Shown here: piece after piece, positions 1 to 9,515 of the stretch | Layout: each line of letters opens with the position of its first letter | How positions within the stretch are numbered: position 1 is the first letter of the stretch | Origin: an uncultured Myxococcales bacterium | Lineage (GTDB): Bacteria > Myxococcota_A > UBA9042 | NCBI GenBank assembly: GCA_903896545.1 | Contig: CAITYF010000202.1 | Location: 1 to 64,000 of the forward strand | DNA: 64,000 nt | Reading direction: 5' to 3' | Notes under the pieces: generated by a model | Database searches by the model: none | Told to the model about the DNA's origin: nothing | Seen by the model: the letters and a program-made list of their open reading frames with translations, nothing else | Program-made: the position numbers and the translations under genes

Positions 1-35
1 ATGGCTGCGGCCAAGGCCGCACCGGATAGAAGGTC

Positions 36-731
36 GTGGACGCTTGGGCGTCCCGAAATTGGACCGGACCGACCTGCAGGAAGAACGGAGAGAAGGACCT
101 TGACAGAATTGAGGTGATAGAAGGGCTCGCCAGCGGGATTCGCAACATTGAGTGGGATGCCGTCGAGCTTCCCAGTCAATTCATGGAGAATTGGTGCTAC
201 CACGAGCCGACCTTGCGCGGGCTGACGCGGCACTACCAGACAGGCGAGCAGCTGCCGCACGCGCTGTTCGACCGCATCGTTGCCGCGCGCACGTACCGCG
301 CGGGGAGCGACATGCTCCGGCAGCTGCTGTTCGCGCTCACCGATCTGGCGCTGCATCACGGCTACCAACCGGGGCAGGGCAAGTCGCCATTCGACGTCTA
401 CCGCGAAGTGGCAGCGCGAACGAGCGTGATGCCGCCGCTGCCAGAGGATCGGTTCTTGTGCGCGTTCTCGCACATTTTCGCGGGCGGCTACGCGGCCGGA
501 TATTTCAGCTACAAGTGGGCGGAAGTCCTGAGTGCGGATGCGTTTGCTGCCTTTGAGGAAGCAGGCCTAGCCGACCCGACGCAAGTCGCGAAAACGGGAC
601 GTCATTTCCGCGATACCGTGCTCGGACTCGGCGGAAGTCTGCATCCGGCCGACGTCTTTCGCGCTTTTCGCGGTCGCGACGCGACGACTGACGCACTTTT
701 GCGCCATTATGGACTGGTGCAATCCGCATAA
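36..731 (+). pseudogene. 5'-truncated M3-family oligopeptidase (oligopeptidase A-like C-terminus)
   Basis: From about base 96 the frame encodes the C-terminal third of an M3 metallopeptidase. The family signature [14 protein letters not shown] is followed by [13 protein letters not shown] and a closing FRGR...LLRHYG, all typical of oligopeptidase A/Dcp enzymes that degrade cytoplasmic peptides. Intact relatives are about 680 residues. The zinc-binding HEFGH motif should lie about 15-20 residues before GIRNIEWD, but none of the three forward frames of bases 1-95 encodes it, and this frame has a stop at 33-35. The GTG at 36 is only the first possible start; residues before LDRIE do not resemble the family. 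I infer a deletion or rearrangement junction near base 95, giving a non-catalytic remnant. An assembly chimera at the window edge is the alternative. Confidence 0.65.
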
Positions 732-780
732 TCGCTTGTGGGCGCGGTGAATTTTCGCGGCATCGGGTCACCCCTTTCGC

Positions 781-811
781 TTGAAAAAAAAGAGCGTAGG
801 ATTGGCATATT
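781..811 (+). promoter_or_regulatory. possible sigma70-type promoter of the hybrid kinase gene
   Basis: TTGAAA at 781-786 is followed after about 18-19 bases by GCATAT/CATATT at 805-811, in an AT-richer stretch just before the ATG at 846. Its position favours that ATG over an in-frame GTG at 738. It is a pattern match only. Confidence 0.25.
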
Positions 812-845
812 AGACGTGGCGCCAAGTAGGCGAAATGGGTGCGAT

Positions 846-2831
846 ATGGGAGCCAGTGCGGGCGTGGAAGAACGCGGGCAAGGCGGGTCGTTGGTCAGCG
901 GCGCGGGGTTCTTTCAGGACCTGGCAGAGACTATTCGCGAAGCGCTCTACGTGACGGAAGTACCAAGTGGCCTGATGAGCTACGTGAATCCAGCGTTCGT
1001 ACGCCTCTTTGGCGTGACGTTGGAAACGATGAACTCGGAGAAGCAGTACTGGCGGCGTTTTGTCCACCCGGATGATGTTGAGCACGTCGCGCAGTTCCGG
1101 ACCGCGCTCGAACTCGGTGAGCAGACGCCCCCGTATCGGATCCGCCGCGCGGATGGGGCTTGGCGCTGGGTCAACCTGCGGCATTTCCCGCGCCGTGACG
1201 CCACAGGCACCTTGGTGCGGATCGTCGGCTTGGTCGAAGACATCACGGACAGCGTCGAGCGCGACACGACGGTGCGCGAACAAAACGACAGCCTGCGGCG
1301 GATCGTTCAGGTGCTGCCGGTGGGGATTTTGGCCTATCGCCGCGACCAGCCGGTTTTTGCCAATTCGGCGCTCAGCGAGCAACTCGGCGTGCCCGTCAGC
1401 GAACTGCTCGGCATGCCGATCCACGAGATCATCGACACGTTCTTCCGTGAAGACGAACGCCAGCAGGGTAAGGCGCGCCTGCGTCAGTCCAAAAAAGGCA
1501 AGGATTTGCCACCGGTTGAACGTCACGTGAAGTCGCTGACTGGCGAGCAACGCGTCGTGGAACTGCAGACGATTACGGTCGAGTTGGACGGCGAACCGTC
1601 GCAGGTTACCGTCGTGCGTGACTTGACGGAGCAGCGGCGGCTGGAAGCGCAAGTCGCGCAAGCCGATCGAATGGCGGCGCTGGGACGGATCGCGGCGGGC
1701 GTGGCGCACGAGCTCAATAATCCGCTGTCCTACGTACTTGGCAATCTGGAAATGGCGCGCGAGACGCTGCCGCAACTTTTGGACGAGATGCTGCGCGTGC
1801 ACGCCAAGATTCAGCAGGATCCCGACCTGGCGCCGCGCGTGCTGAAGCTGAGTGAGCAGCTGCGCGGGTTGACGTCCGTTGTGCGCGATGCGAGCGACGG
1901 CGCAGACCGGGTGCGCGGCATCATGCGCGACCTCAAGAGCTTCTCGCGTCCAGATAGCGATGACCGTCGTGAGTCGGTCGACGTGATGCGCCCGTTGGAT
2001 GCGGCCGTTCGCATGGCGTGGCGCGAGATTCAGCCGCGCGCGCGGTTGACGCAGGACCGTCAGGCCGTGCCATTGGTGCTGGGCGTTGAAGGGAGGCTGT
2101 GTCAGGTGTTTCTGAACCTGCTGGTCAACGCTGCCGAAGCGTTGCCGGATGGTGAGAGCCGCGCGAATGAGGTGCGGATCGCGACGTCGACCGCCGCGGA
2201 CGGTCAGGCGGTCATTGAAATCTCCGACACGGGACCGGGTATTTCGCCCCTGCAGCAGCAGCACCTGTTTGAGCCCTTCTTCACGACCAAAGGACCAGGG
2301 CGCGGGACTGGCCTCGGTTTGTCCATTTGCCACGACATCGTTCGCGCTCACGGCGGGACGATCGAGGTGTTCAGCGAGGTCGGACTCGGCGCGCGCTTTC
2401 GCGTGACGTTGCCGGCTGCTCCGGTGACGCTGCCTGCTACCGTGGTGCGGCTGCCGGAAGTGACCTGCCGCGGTCGAATCCTGATCGTGGATGACGAACC
2501 TCACGTCGCGTCGACGCTGCGGCAGTCGCTCGCGCGCGATCACGACGTGACGGTGTTGTCAGGCGGTGCCGAAGCGTTGCGCCTGATCACGGCTGGTGAA
2601 CGCTTTGACGTCATCTTCTGCGACGTGATGATGCCCGAAGTGAGCGGCATGGATCTCCACATGGCGCTCATGACGATCGCGCGGGATCAGTGCGATCGCA
2701 TTGTGTTTGTCACCGGTGGCGCCTTCTCCCCGGTCATCCGTGAGTTTCTGTCTCAAGTACCGAATTTGCACCTTGAGAAGCCGTTTACCCTGCGGCAGGT
2801 GCGTGGCGCTGTGGCGGAATTGTTGCAGTAA
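846..2831 (+). CDS. PAS-PAS hybrid sensor histidine kinase with C-terminal receiver
   Basis: Soluble 661-residue hybrid kinase. Two PAS domains occupy roughly residues 20-140 and 147-264; the first carries WRRFVHPDD and a GLVEDITDS end typical of PAS-PAC. The HisKA H-box GVAHELNNPL places the phospho-His near 288. The HATPase follows with N-box LLVNAAEALP, G1 DTGPGIS, F-box FEPFFTTK and G2 GTGLGLS. A receiver domain from about 541 has the acidic pair VDDE, acceptor Asp in CDVMMPE and the Lys in EKPF. No membrane segment is seen, so it probably senses a cytoplasmic signal through the PAS domains. An in-frame GTG at 738 would add 36 residues with no domain character; the ATG at 846 is preferred. 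No response-regulator gene is adjacent, so its output is unknown. Confidence 0.85.
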   Translation: MGASAGVEERGQGGSLVSGAGFFQDLAETIREALYVTEVPSGLMSYVNPAFVRLFGVTLETMNSEKQYWRRFVHPDDVEHVAQFRTALELGEQTPPYRIRRADGAWRWVNLRHFPRRDATGTLVRIVGLVEDITDSVERDTTVREQNDSLRRIVQVLPVGILAYRRDQPVFANSALSEQLGVPVSELLGMPIHEIIDTFFREDERQQGKARLRQSKKGKDLPPVERHVKSLTGEQRVVELQTITVELDGEPSQVTVVRDLTEQRRLEAQVAQADRMAALGRIAAGVAHELNNPLSYVLGNLEMARETLPQLLDEMLRVHAKIQQDPDLAPRVLKLSEQLRGLTSVVRDASDGADRVRGIMRDLKSFSRPDSDDRRESVDVMRPLDAAVRMAWREIQPRARLTQDRQAVPLVLGVEGRLCQVFLNLLVNAAEALPDGESRANEVRIATSTAADGQAVIEISDTGPGISPLQQQHLFEPFFTTKGPGRGTGLGLSICHDIVRAHGGTIEVFSEVGLGARFRVTLPAAPVTLPATVVRLPEVTCRGRILIVDDEPHVASTLRQSLARDHDVTVLSGGAEALRLITAGERFDVIFCDVMMPEVSGMDLHMALMTIARDQCDRIVFVTGGAFSPVIREFLSQVPNLHLEKPFTLRQVRGAVAELLQ

Positions 2832-3012
2832 TGCGACGTTCTCGCGCGAATTCTTGCGGACGTACACCAGCAAAACCTTGCGAGCCCGTGCCGGGATGTG
2901 TAGCCTAGTGCGCTTGTGGGCGCGCTAGGGGCGAGGCCCGACTTGACCGGCATTCTGCCTGTGTTGCCAATGAAGACGGCTGCTTAGACGGAACTTTGAC
3001 GAGGAACTGAAG

Positions 3013-3807
3013 ATGATGATTCGCATGACTCTGGCCGCCTTGACCGCGGCCGCTTTCGCCGTCAGCGGCTGTTCGAGTTCGACCAGCGGCAGCGGCACCA
3101 CGACCGACGCCACGACGACGGACGATACCGCCGTCACCGACACGACGACCGGCAACGACACCGCGACGGGCGACACGCTCGCCGACACGGGCAAGGACGC
3201 CGGCAAGGATACGGTCAAGGCCGATGTGGGCCCGCCGACGGCCACCTGGGGCTCTTGCGCGATCAGCGATCAGGCTTGCTTGCAGGACTGCATCCCGACG
3301 AACTGCTCGGATTCGGGTCAGGCTTGCCAGGCGGACAAGAAGTGCACGGGCCTGCAGGATTGCTTCCAGAACTGCGGCGCTACGCCGGCCGTTCTCCCGC
3401 CGCAGGACGGCACGCCGGTCGCGCAGCTGCCCGGTGAGACGACCGACAGCTACTGCCAGCGCGTTTGCGAAATCCAGGCGGGTCCCGCGGCGCTCGCCGA
3501 GGACGAGGCGTACATCGAGTGCGTCATCGGCAAGTGCCTCGATTGCGCGATCTCGGCCAAGGACGGCATTCCGAAGGCGTCCTGCCAGCAGTCCTGCGGC
3601 GTGGAGAACTACTGCGCGGATGAATATGGCGCGCTGCTCTCGGACACCGACGGCTTGAACACCTACGGTTGCCTCCTGATGTGCGGTTCCGGCGATCAGG
3701 CCTGCCAGCAGGCTTGCCAGACCTCGGCTCCGCCGGCGGCGCTGACGCTGCTCAAGACCTGGAACGACTGCGCCACCAAGTACAAGACGACCTGCGTCGC
3801 GCCGTAA
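3013..3807 (+). CDS. Cys-rich lipoprotein with Thr/Asp linker, function unknown
   Basis: 264-residue predicted lipoprotein. The signal peptide ends in lipobox VSGC with Cys20 as the lipidated residue. It is followed by a low-complexity linker of Thr, Asp and Gly to about residue 72, then a Cys-rich globular part with many paired cysteines (for example CLQDC, CQQAC), as in disulfide-stabilised surface proteins. GAGGA lies just upstream of the ATG-ATG pair. I recognise no catalytic motif. The linker style recurs in several other lipoproteins of this window. Confidence 0.8.
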   Translation: MMIRMTLAALTAAAFAVSGCSSSTSGSGTTTDATTTDDTAVTDTTTGNDTATGDTLADTGKDAGKDTVKADVGPPTATWGSCAISDQACLQDCIPTNCSDSGQACQADKKCTGLQDCFQNCGATPAVLPPQDGTPVAQLPGETTDSYCQRVCEIQAGPAALAEDEAYIECVIGKCLDCAISAKDGIPKASCQQSCGVENYCADEYGALLSDTDGLNTYGCLLMCGSGDQACQQACQTSAPPAALTLLKTWNDCATKYKTTCVAP

Positions 3808-3826
3808 GTTTCTGCGGTTTCTGAAC

Positions 3827-3888
3827 AACGCCCGCTTCTGCTCGCCGTCCTCGGACCGCGGTGCACGGGCGGGCGTTGGGCGTTTTTG
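3827..3888 (+). terminator. probable intrinsic terminator after the Cys-rich lipoprotein gene
   Basis: AACGCCCGC (3827-3835) is repeated inverted as GCGGGCGTT (3869-3877), closing a 33-nt loop. A short run of five T follows at 3883-3887. The position, 20 bases after the stop codon, fits a terminator; the large loop lowers confidence. Confidence 0.5.
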
Positions 3889-3997
3889 CGGCTTCGTCGT
3901 GTGACGCGTGGGGAGTTGGCGTGGCAGACGTACGCGGGGCGCGACAATTGGGGAGTTCCCTTCTGCGCGGGGTGTGTTGCGGGTGGTGAGTACCGCC

Positions 3998-4112
3998 GCG
4001 AAAGGGACCTGCGCCGCTTGCGGCCGTGGCCCATTCAGCTTGCTGAATGGGTCACGGGTCGGCCTTTCGGGCCGACCGCGGGCCCGGTCCCCGCGCTCGC
4101 GGGGATTCGCCC
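3998..4112 (+). repeat. dispersed intergenic repeat, copy A (about 120 bp)
   Basis: Copy of a family also found at 7798-7918 and, inverted, at 34541-34662. All copies start with GCGAAAG-GA, share CCGCTTGCGGC near the 5' end, have CGGTCC in the second half and end GGATTCGCCC or close to it. The interior is a string of palindromes: CCCATTCAGC/GCTGAATGGG, GGTCGGCC/GGGCCGACC, CCCCGCG/CGCGGGG. It lies between convergent genes, within the 373-base gap 3808-4180; apart from the terminator before it I see no other feature there. Confidence 0.6.
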
Positions 4113-4180
4113 GAACGATCATCAACAGGCGGGCGATGACCTGCCCGGTAGCGCGTCCTCGCAACAGCCAAGGCACTCGC

Positions 4181-5416
4181 TCAGTGCAGGTATGACAACG
4201 GGTGGTCGTTTGCCGCGGACATCAACCCCAGTCCCATCGCCGAGCCACGCAGCGTCACGCCGGCCGACGTTCCCTCGCCCAGCGCCCAGCGCGCGTAGCC
4301 GCCCAGCGCCCAGCCGTTCCACTCCCAGAGGCCGGGGTAGACGTTCAGGTGCACGGACTGCTGTTCCGTCAGCCCCGCAATGAGCGACGCGACCAGCGAC
4401 TCATCGCGGTCCCAAAAGATGCCGGTCTCCCAGATGAGCTGCGTGCCGGGAATGAACATGCGCGCCGTGCCATCACCGACCATCGTCTGCGTCATGCCCT
4501 TCAGCGCCGGCCCCAACGACACGCTGAGGTTGTCGTGCTTGTTCAGCGGCCCCGTCAGGCCAAAAAGCCCCTCTTTGCCGTAGTACATGAAGAAGCGCAG
4601 GTCGATCGGCAGGCCCAGCGTCACCTTGAACGCGTAGTTCTCGCTTTGGTTGTAGATGCGCAACCCGTTTGCGATGACCGCCTGACCTGGCCAGTAGTTC
4701 AGCTTGACCGGCCCCTTGAAGAAACGCGCGATCGGCTCGAACGAGAACAGCACGAGCCCCAGCGGGTTCCAGATCAGCATGTCCGCAATGGGGTCCTGAT
4801 TTGGGCCGCGAAACGAGCCATTCTCCGTGATTTCATTGACGTACTGCAGCGCCGTCGTCGTCAGAATCGCCAGTACGCGCGGGTGTTTGACGCCCTTGTA
4901 CGCGTACCAGTCTTCCAGCTTGCGGTAGAGCATGCCTTCGCCCAGACCGTGCATGAACCAGTTGGGCACGAACTGGCCGTACTGGGTGTCCAACCCGCGG
5001 AAAGGAAAAACTTCGTGCGCCGCAAAATGGCCCCAGCCAATGTGCCCAAGCGCGTCAAACGGGTGCGTGACGTTGCGGAAGACGTTGACCGCGCCGCCTT
5101 GGTAGTCCACACCGGTCAAAGTGTCCTGGTAGGCAGGGTTGCGCAAGATGTCGAACGAGCCGTTCAGGAGCGCGGTGAGCGGGTTGAACTGCGAGTCGCT
5201 GCCGATGCTCGTCGGGTGCCAGTAGAAGCCCGTCGATTCCGCGGAAGTCGTGTCGTCGCTCAAAGTTGCGGGCGGTTCCTCCGCGCGCGCGCTGGACAAC
5301 GGCAAGCAAAGTACGGCCAAGCACAGCAACGTGCCGGTCAAGATTCGCTTGCGGAAGATGCCCTGGATATCCACGTGCCTCACCGCGCGCAGCGTAGCAC
5401 AAGACGAGCGCACCAC
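4181..5416 (-). CDS. exported protein of unknown function
   Basis: Up to 411 residues. After a basic N-terminus there is a hydrophobic signal sequence (TLLCLAVLCLPL) with a likely cleavage after SARA. The body is rich in aromatic residues and Gly with alternating strand-like segments (GLPIDLRFFMYYG, GGYARWALG), which may suggest an outer-membrane or periplasmic protein. HFAAHEVFPF and WFMHGLGEGMLYRKLEDW are notable conserved-looking stretches, but I recognise no family. An internal GTG at 5374, preceded by GAGG, would give 397 residues starting just before the signal sequence. It is convergent with the upstream lipoprotein gene. Confidence 0.65.
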   Translation of the reverse strand: MVRSSCATLRAVRHVDIQGIFRKRILTGTLLCLAVLCLPLSSARAEEPPATLSDDTTSAESTGFYWHPTSIGSDSQFNPLTALLNGSFDILRNPAYQDTLTGVDYQGGAVNVFRNVTHPFDALGHIGWGHFAAHEVFPFRGLDTQYGQFVPNWFMHGLGEGMLYRKLEDWYAYKGVKHPRVLAILTTTALQYVNEITENGSFRGPNQDPIADMLIWNPLGLVLFSFEPIARFFKGPVKLNYWPGQAVIANGLRIYNQSENYAFKVTLGLPIDLRFFMYYGKEGLFGLTGPLNKHDNLSVSLGPALKGMTQTMVGDGTARMFIPGTQLIWETGIFWDRDESLVASLIAGLTEQQSVHLNVYPGLWEWNGWALGGYARWALGEGTSAGVTLRGSAMGLGLMSAANDHPLSYLH

Positions 5417-5452
5417 AGCAACGTTGGCCTGTGAGCCGTGCGAAAGTTTGCG

Positions 5453-7594
5453 CTATTTCAAAATCATGCCGCCCGGAAAGCTGTACGCCGTGACGCCGCC
5501 GTAGCCGTAGACCATGAGCCCAAACGGCGTGGGCGTCCCGCCCGGCGCGAGGTTCTCAATCGTGTGCGTGCCGGCGTTGAACTTCAGGTAGGCAAACTCC
5601 CACGTGCCGTCGCCAAAGCTCTGGAAGCTCACCGTCAGCGGCGTGCCGTCCACGTGCAGCGCCAGTCCTTGCGGACGGACGACCGTGACGTAGTTGCCGG
5701 TGAATCCGTCCGGCGTCTGAAACGTGTAATCCGGGCGATACTGTGTGCTCGCCGGAACGATTGCCATGCTCGCGTCGCCCAGCGTCGCGGCGGCTCCGTT
5801 GTTCTTTGGTCCCGCCTGTCCCGCGCTCACCAGGAGCTGCGCCACTTGAATCTTCCCCGTCGCCTTCAGCATGAAGCTCGTGTCGGTTTGAACCCGCGCC
5901 CGCTGACCGGCCATCAGCGTCACGCCGTTCAGCTCTTTGCCATTCGGGTACTTGGCCACGCTCGGCGGGTCGGTCGTCAGCTGCACGTTGTCCTCACCCG
6001 CTACAACGACGAACTCATCGACTTCATCGCCCCGCGGCTTGGTCTTCACACAGAACGCTTCGGTGCCCCAGAATTCCACCGGCATCAGCTGCTCTTCCAT
6101 GTGCTCCGTGCAGCACGTGTCCCAAGTCGAGTCGCTGCCCTGACTTTGACTAAAGCGCCAGTCGTCCTCCACTCCGGCCGCCTGGTGGCCGCTGAACACC
6201 GCAACAGGTTTGTCCGCTTCGATTTTCGACCCCGTCATGTTGACCAGCGCCTGTGGACCAGAATTCGGCGGCACCTGATCCGACTTCGGCCCTTCCTCGA
6301 TGTTCAGCACGTCAAACTGCAAAATTTGAAACGTGTACGCCTTGCCAGCGCTCAACACGGCCGGTTTGGTGCCGTCGCCCGGCACACCCAACGCGTAGTT
6401 CACCTGACAATCGCGGGTCGGCGTGACCGTCACGGTCGTCGTGCCCACTTGCGTCGCCACGACCGTCAGAAACGCGCTGTTGGCGGGAAAGCCCATCATG
6501 GCGCCGCGCGACTGCCCCGGCACCACCGCGAAGTACGTCTTGCCCAGTGTGTTCTGCGGCAAAAGCAGCGAGCCGTCGTTCGACGTCGCACCTTCCGCGT
6601 GGTACGGGTTGCCCTGATACGCCACGACCGGCTGCGTCGACTTGATGTGAATCGCCTTCCGCATGACGCCCGACCCCGCGACGTTCATCACAGGCATCTT
6701 GAATTCCTTGGTCTTGCCCGCCGGTACGTTGTAGTCGGCAAAGACGAGGTCGACGCTCGGCCCCGCCTTGCTGCACACGGTCGATTTCTTGTTGTTGCAT
6801 GTCGTTTCCGTCGGCGCGCACACAGAGCCGTCCGCGCACGTCGCTTGAATCGTGAACGACATCGTGGCGTCAAATTGCCCCGGATTGGAGATCAGCACGC
6901 TGTGCGGAATCATCTCCGTCGTCGGCTTGCCCAGTGAACCTGGATTGATTGCCGAGTCGTTGTCCAAGTCCACGCTCCAGTATTCGCAGCCGACGTTGCC
7001 GCCGAACTTCACACCTTGCTCGCACAGACTCACGCACTTGCCGGCAAAGCAGTACGAGCCGGCCTTGCAGTCGGTCACGTCGCCGTAGCCGCTGCCGTCG
7101 GGCAGGCACGTGTGAAAGCTGGTCTTGGAGCCAGACGCGCATTCCGGGACGTAGGGCGTGCACGCGGTGGTTTGGCACTTGCCGTCGATGCAGAGTTGTT
7201 GTCCGGTGCACGGCGTCTTGAACGTCGCGGTGCCAGCGGCATTGCAGTGGATTTCCGCGGAGAAGCCGTCGCAGCCCAACGTTGCACCGGCAGTGCAAGG
7301 CGTGGGTGTCAGGCAGTTGCCGTCCGCACAGACGTCGCCGCTGTTGCACGTCTCTTTCAGTTTCCACGCGCCGTCGACGCAGATCTTGCTCGTCGTCTCG
7401 TTGAAGCACGCGATTTGGCCCGTGGTGCAGCTAAATAGCGTGTCGTCGATGACCTTGCCGTCCTCGTCCGCGATGGGCACGTCGGCCGCGCCGTAGATGT
7501 CGCCACCGGTGGCGTCGGTGGCGCTGCTGCTGTTCGTCGCGACGGGCGAACTACACGCGCACAAGCAGGCGGCGACGAGGGCGAGGCGATTCAT
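5453..7594 (-). CDS. IgGFc-binding-protein-like secreted lipoprotein
   Basis: 713 residues from the ATG at 7594, which places a lipobox (CLCACSS) at the right spot; an earlier start at 7792 would add 66 residues without export character. After the lipidated Cys comes a linker, then Cys-rich modules to about residue 200 (GQIACFNETTSKIC, CIDGKC). The main body has the pattern VLISNP...VPAG...AIHIKSTQPVVAYQ, with LLPQNTLGK, which matches the IgGFc-binding N-terminal domain family frequent in predatory and surface-active deltaproteobacteria. The family is thought to act in cell-surface adhesion; ligand binding here is not shown. The C-terminal part (residues about 600-713) is a beta-rich domain ending GGMILK. 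Confidence 0.75.
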   Translation of the reverse strand: MNRLALVAACLCACSSPVATNSSSATDATGGDIYGAADVPIADEDGKVIDDTLFSCTTGQIACFNETTSKICVDGAWKLKETCNSGDVCADGNCLTPTPCTAGATLGCDGFSAEIHCNAAGTATFKTPCTGQQLCIDGKCQTTACTPYVPECASGSKTSFHTCLPDGSGYGDVTDCKAGSYCFAGKCVSLCEQGVKFGGNVGCEYWSVDLDNDSAINPGSLGKPTTEMIPHSVLISNPGQFDATMSFTIQATCADGSVCAPTETTCNNKKSTVCSKAGPSVDLVFADYNVPAGKTKEFKMPVMNVAGSGVMRKAIHIKSTQPVVAYQGNPYHAEGATSNDGSLLLPQNTLGKTYFAVVPGQSRGAMMGFPANSAFLTVVATQVGTTTVTVTPTRDCQVNYALGVPGDGTKPAVLSAGKAYTFQILQFDVLNIEEGPKSDQVPPNSGPQALVNMTGSKIEADKPVAVFSGHQAAGVEDDWRFSQSQGSDSTWDTCCTEHMEEQLMPVEFWGTEAFCVKTKPRGDEVDEFVVVAGEDNVQLTTDPPSVAKYPNGKELNGVTLMAGQRARVQTDTSFMLKATGKIQVAQLLVSAGQAGPKNNGAAATLGDASMAIVPASTQYRPDYTFQTPDGFTGNYVTVVRPQGLALHVDGTPLTVSFQSFGDGTWEFAYLKFNAGTHTIENLAPGGTPTPFGLMVYGYGGVTAYSFPGGMILK

Positions 7595-7755
7595 GGCAGC
7601 GACCTTGGGGCGGGAATGGACGCCGCCGCGCAAATGGTCGCAAGATCGCGCAGGTCGGGCAAGGGGCGTGGGGCATTCCGGAGTGCAACTGCACAATTTT
7701 TCAGCGATGCTCGTGCGCATCTCGCCGCGCGACACCGGCCAAAACGCACGAACGC

Positions 7756-7790
7756 GGCGACAGTCAGTGGTCAAACCACGAACTGTCGCC
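7756..7790 (-). other. strong hairpin downstream of ahcY, possible terminator
   Basis: GGCGACAGT (7756-7764) pairs with ACTGTCGCC (7782-7790), with an inner GTGG/CCAC stem around a 5-base loop. Read on the minus strand it is followed after about 12 bases by TTTT. It lies in the 349-base gap 7595-7943, downstream of ahcY and upstream of the IgGFc-like gene, so it could end ahcY transcripts or lie in the leader of the next gene. Confidence 0.4.
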
Positions 7791-7797
7791 ACGTTCT

Positions 7798-7918
7798 GCG
7801 AAAGGGATCGTTACCGCTTGCGGCGGAGGCAGCCGCAGGCTGTCTCCGGTCCAGACGATGGCGAAGCCGGTCCGGCTGGACTAGAGCCCGGTCCGGCCGC
7901 TTCGGCCGGATTCGCCCA
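7798..7918 (+). repeat. dispersed intergenic repeat, copy B (about 120 bp)
   Basis: Second copy of the family at 3998-4112 and 34541-34662. It is closest to the latter: both have ACCGCTTGCGGCGGAGGC, then AGCCGGTCCG, TAGAGC and CGGTCCGGCCGCTT in the same order. It sits immediately 3' of ahcY. Confidence 0.65.
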
Positions 7919-7943
7919 ACCGAAACAGCCGCTGCCTCTCGGC

Positions 7944-9299
7944 CTAGTACCGGTAGTGATCCGGCTTGTACGGGCCTTCCACGTCAATACCGAGGTACTC
8001 CGCCTGCGCCGCGGTCAGCTTGGTCAGCTTCACGCCCAGCTTGTCCAGGTGCAGACGCGCCACTTCTTCATCCAGCTTCTTGGGCAGCACGTGCACGCCC
8101 AGCTCGAACTTCTGGCTCCACAGCGCCAGCTGCGCGAGCACCTGGTTGGTGAACGAGTTCGACATCACGAAGCTCGGGTGCCCCGTCGCGCAGCCGAGAT
8201 TCACCAGACGACCGCGCGCCAGGATGATCAGCGTCTTCGCGCCGTTGTTGGACTGGGTGGCCGGGATGTGGAACAGGTCCACCTGCGGCTTCACGTTCTC
8301 TTCCACAACGCCAGCGGTCGTCTCCAGCCACTTGATCTCGATTTCGCTATCGAAGTGACCGATGTTGCAGAGGATCGCCTGGTCCTTGATGTTCTTGAAG
8401 TGCTCGCCCGTGATGACGTCGCAGCAGCCCGTCGCGGTGACGAAGATGTCGCCAACCTTGACCGCCTCTTCCATCGTCACGACCTGGTAGCCTTCCATGG
8501 CCGCCTGCAGCGCGATGATCGGGTCGATTTCCGTGATGAGGACGCGCGCGCCCAAGCCACGCATCGACTGCGCCGAGCCCTTGCCCACGTCGCCGTAGCC
8601 CGCGACAACGACGACCTTACCCGCGACCATGATGTCCGTCGCGCGCTTGATGCCGTCCGCGAGCGACTCGCGGCAGCCGTACAGGTTGTCAAACTTGGAC
8701 TTGGTCACCGAGTCGTTCACGTTGATGGCCGGGACCTTCAACTCGCCGCGTGCGTGCATCTGCACGAGGCGGTGCACGCCCGTCGTCGTCTCTTCCGACA
8801 GGCCCTTGATGTCTTCCAGCATCGCCGGGTACTTCTGGTGGACCCACATCGTCAGGTCGCCGCCGTCGTCCAGAATCAGGTTCGGGTTCTTGCCGCCCGC
8901 GAACGCGAAGATCTGCTGGTCCATGCACCAGTCGGCTTCCGCCAGCGTCTGGCCCTTCCACGCGTAAACCGGCACGCCCGTCACCGCGATCGCCGCCGCT
9001 GCGTGGTCCTGCGTCGAGTAGATGTTGCAGCTGGTCCAGGTCACTTCCGCGCCCAGCGCGGTCAGCGTCTCAATCAGCACGGCGGTCTGAATCGTCATGT
9101 GCAGACAGCCGGCGACGCGCGCGCCCTTGAGCGGCTTCGTGGCGCCGTACTTCGCGCGGAGCGACATCAGACCGGGCATCTCGCGTTCCGCCAGGATGAT
9201 CTCTTTGCGGCCCCATTCAGCGAGCGAAAGGTCAGCGACCTTGTAGGGCAGGCGGCCCGATGTGGCGGGTTGGGCGGAAGGCGTGTGAACAGCGGTCAT
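7944..9299 (-). CDS. ahcY: adenosylhomocysteinase (S-adenosyl-L-homocysteine hydrolase)
   Basis: 451-residue cytoplasmic enzyme that reversibly splits S-adenosylhomocysteine into adenosine and homocysteine, relieving product inhibition of methyltransferases. The family signatures are clear: [30 protein letters not shown], the substrate-site block [17 protein letters not shown], the NAD-binding [20 protein letters not shown], and the invariant C-terminus KPDHYRY. The ATG at 9299 has AGGAA upstream; longer in-frame extensions lack homology. It lies downstream of three small lipoprotein genes on the same strand with a 216-base gap, so it probably has its own promoter. Confidence 0.97.
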   Translation of the reverse strand: MTAVHTPSAQPATSGRLPYKVADLSLAEWGRKEIILAEREMPGLMSLRAKYGATKPLKGARVAGCLHMTIQTAVLIETLTALGAEVTWTSCNIYSTQDHAAAAIAVTGVPVYAWKGQTLAEADWCMDQQIFAFAGGKNPNLILDDGGDLTMWVHQKYPAMLEDIKGLSEETTTGVHRLVQMHARGELKVPAINVNDSVTKSKFDNLYGCRESLADGIKRATDIMVAGKVVVVAGYGDVGKGSAQSMRGLGARVLITEIDPIIALQAAMEGYQVVTMEEAVKVGDIFVTATGCCDVITGEHFKNIKDQAILCNIGHFDSEIEIKWLETTAGVVEENVKPQVDLFHIPATQSNNGAKTLIILARGRLVNLGCATGHPSFVMSNSFTNQVLAQLALWSQKFELGVHVLPKKLDEEVARLHLDKLGVKLTKLTAAQAEYLGIDVEGPYKPDHYRY

Positions 9300-9315
9300 G
9301 GAAGTTCCTTTGTGC

Positions 9316-9332
9316 GGAGTCGTCCTGACTCC
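9316..9332 (-). other. small hairpin in the ahcY leader
   Basis: GGAGTC (9316-9321) pairs with GACTCC (9327-9332) around a 5-base loop, just upstream of the ahcY ribosome-binding site. It does not match an SAH riboswitch that I can recognise. It may only be a local stem. Confidence 0.25.
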
Positions 9333-9515
9333 GAGCTTATGGGATGTCGCGGGTGCGCAGTGGATGCGGCGCGGGCCGCAAAACGCACAGTAGTGTGCCA
9401 GATGACTTGAACTTTGTCGATTCAGAAACGCGGCGTGCCGCAAAAACAACAACACCGGCGCAGACTCCCGCTTGGGTTGCCTGCGCCGGTGCTGTCAACA
9501 CGTGGGCCGCGCGGA

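Noticed and set aside
5438-6937. Arg-rich frame opposite the IgGFc-like gene
   Set aside because: No signal, domain or ribosome-binding site; shadow of the high-GC coding strand.
9300-9420. SAH or SAM riboswitch upstream of ahcY
   Set aside because: Only a 6-bp hairpin is evident; I could not find the conserved SAH-element core.
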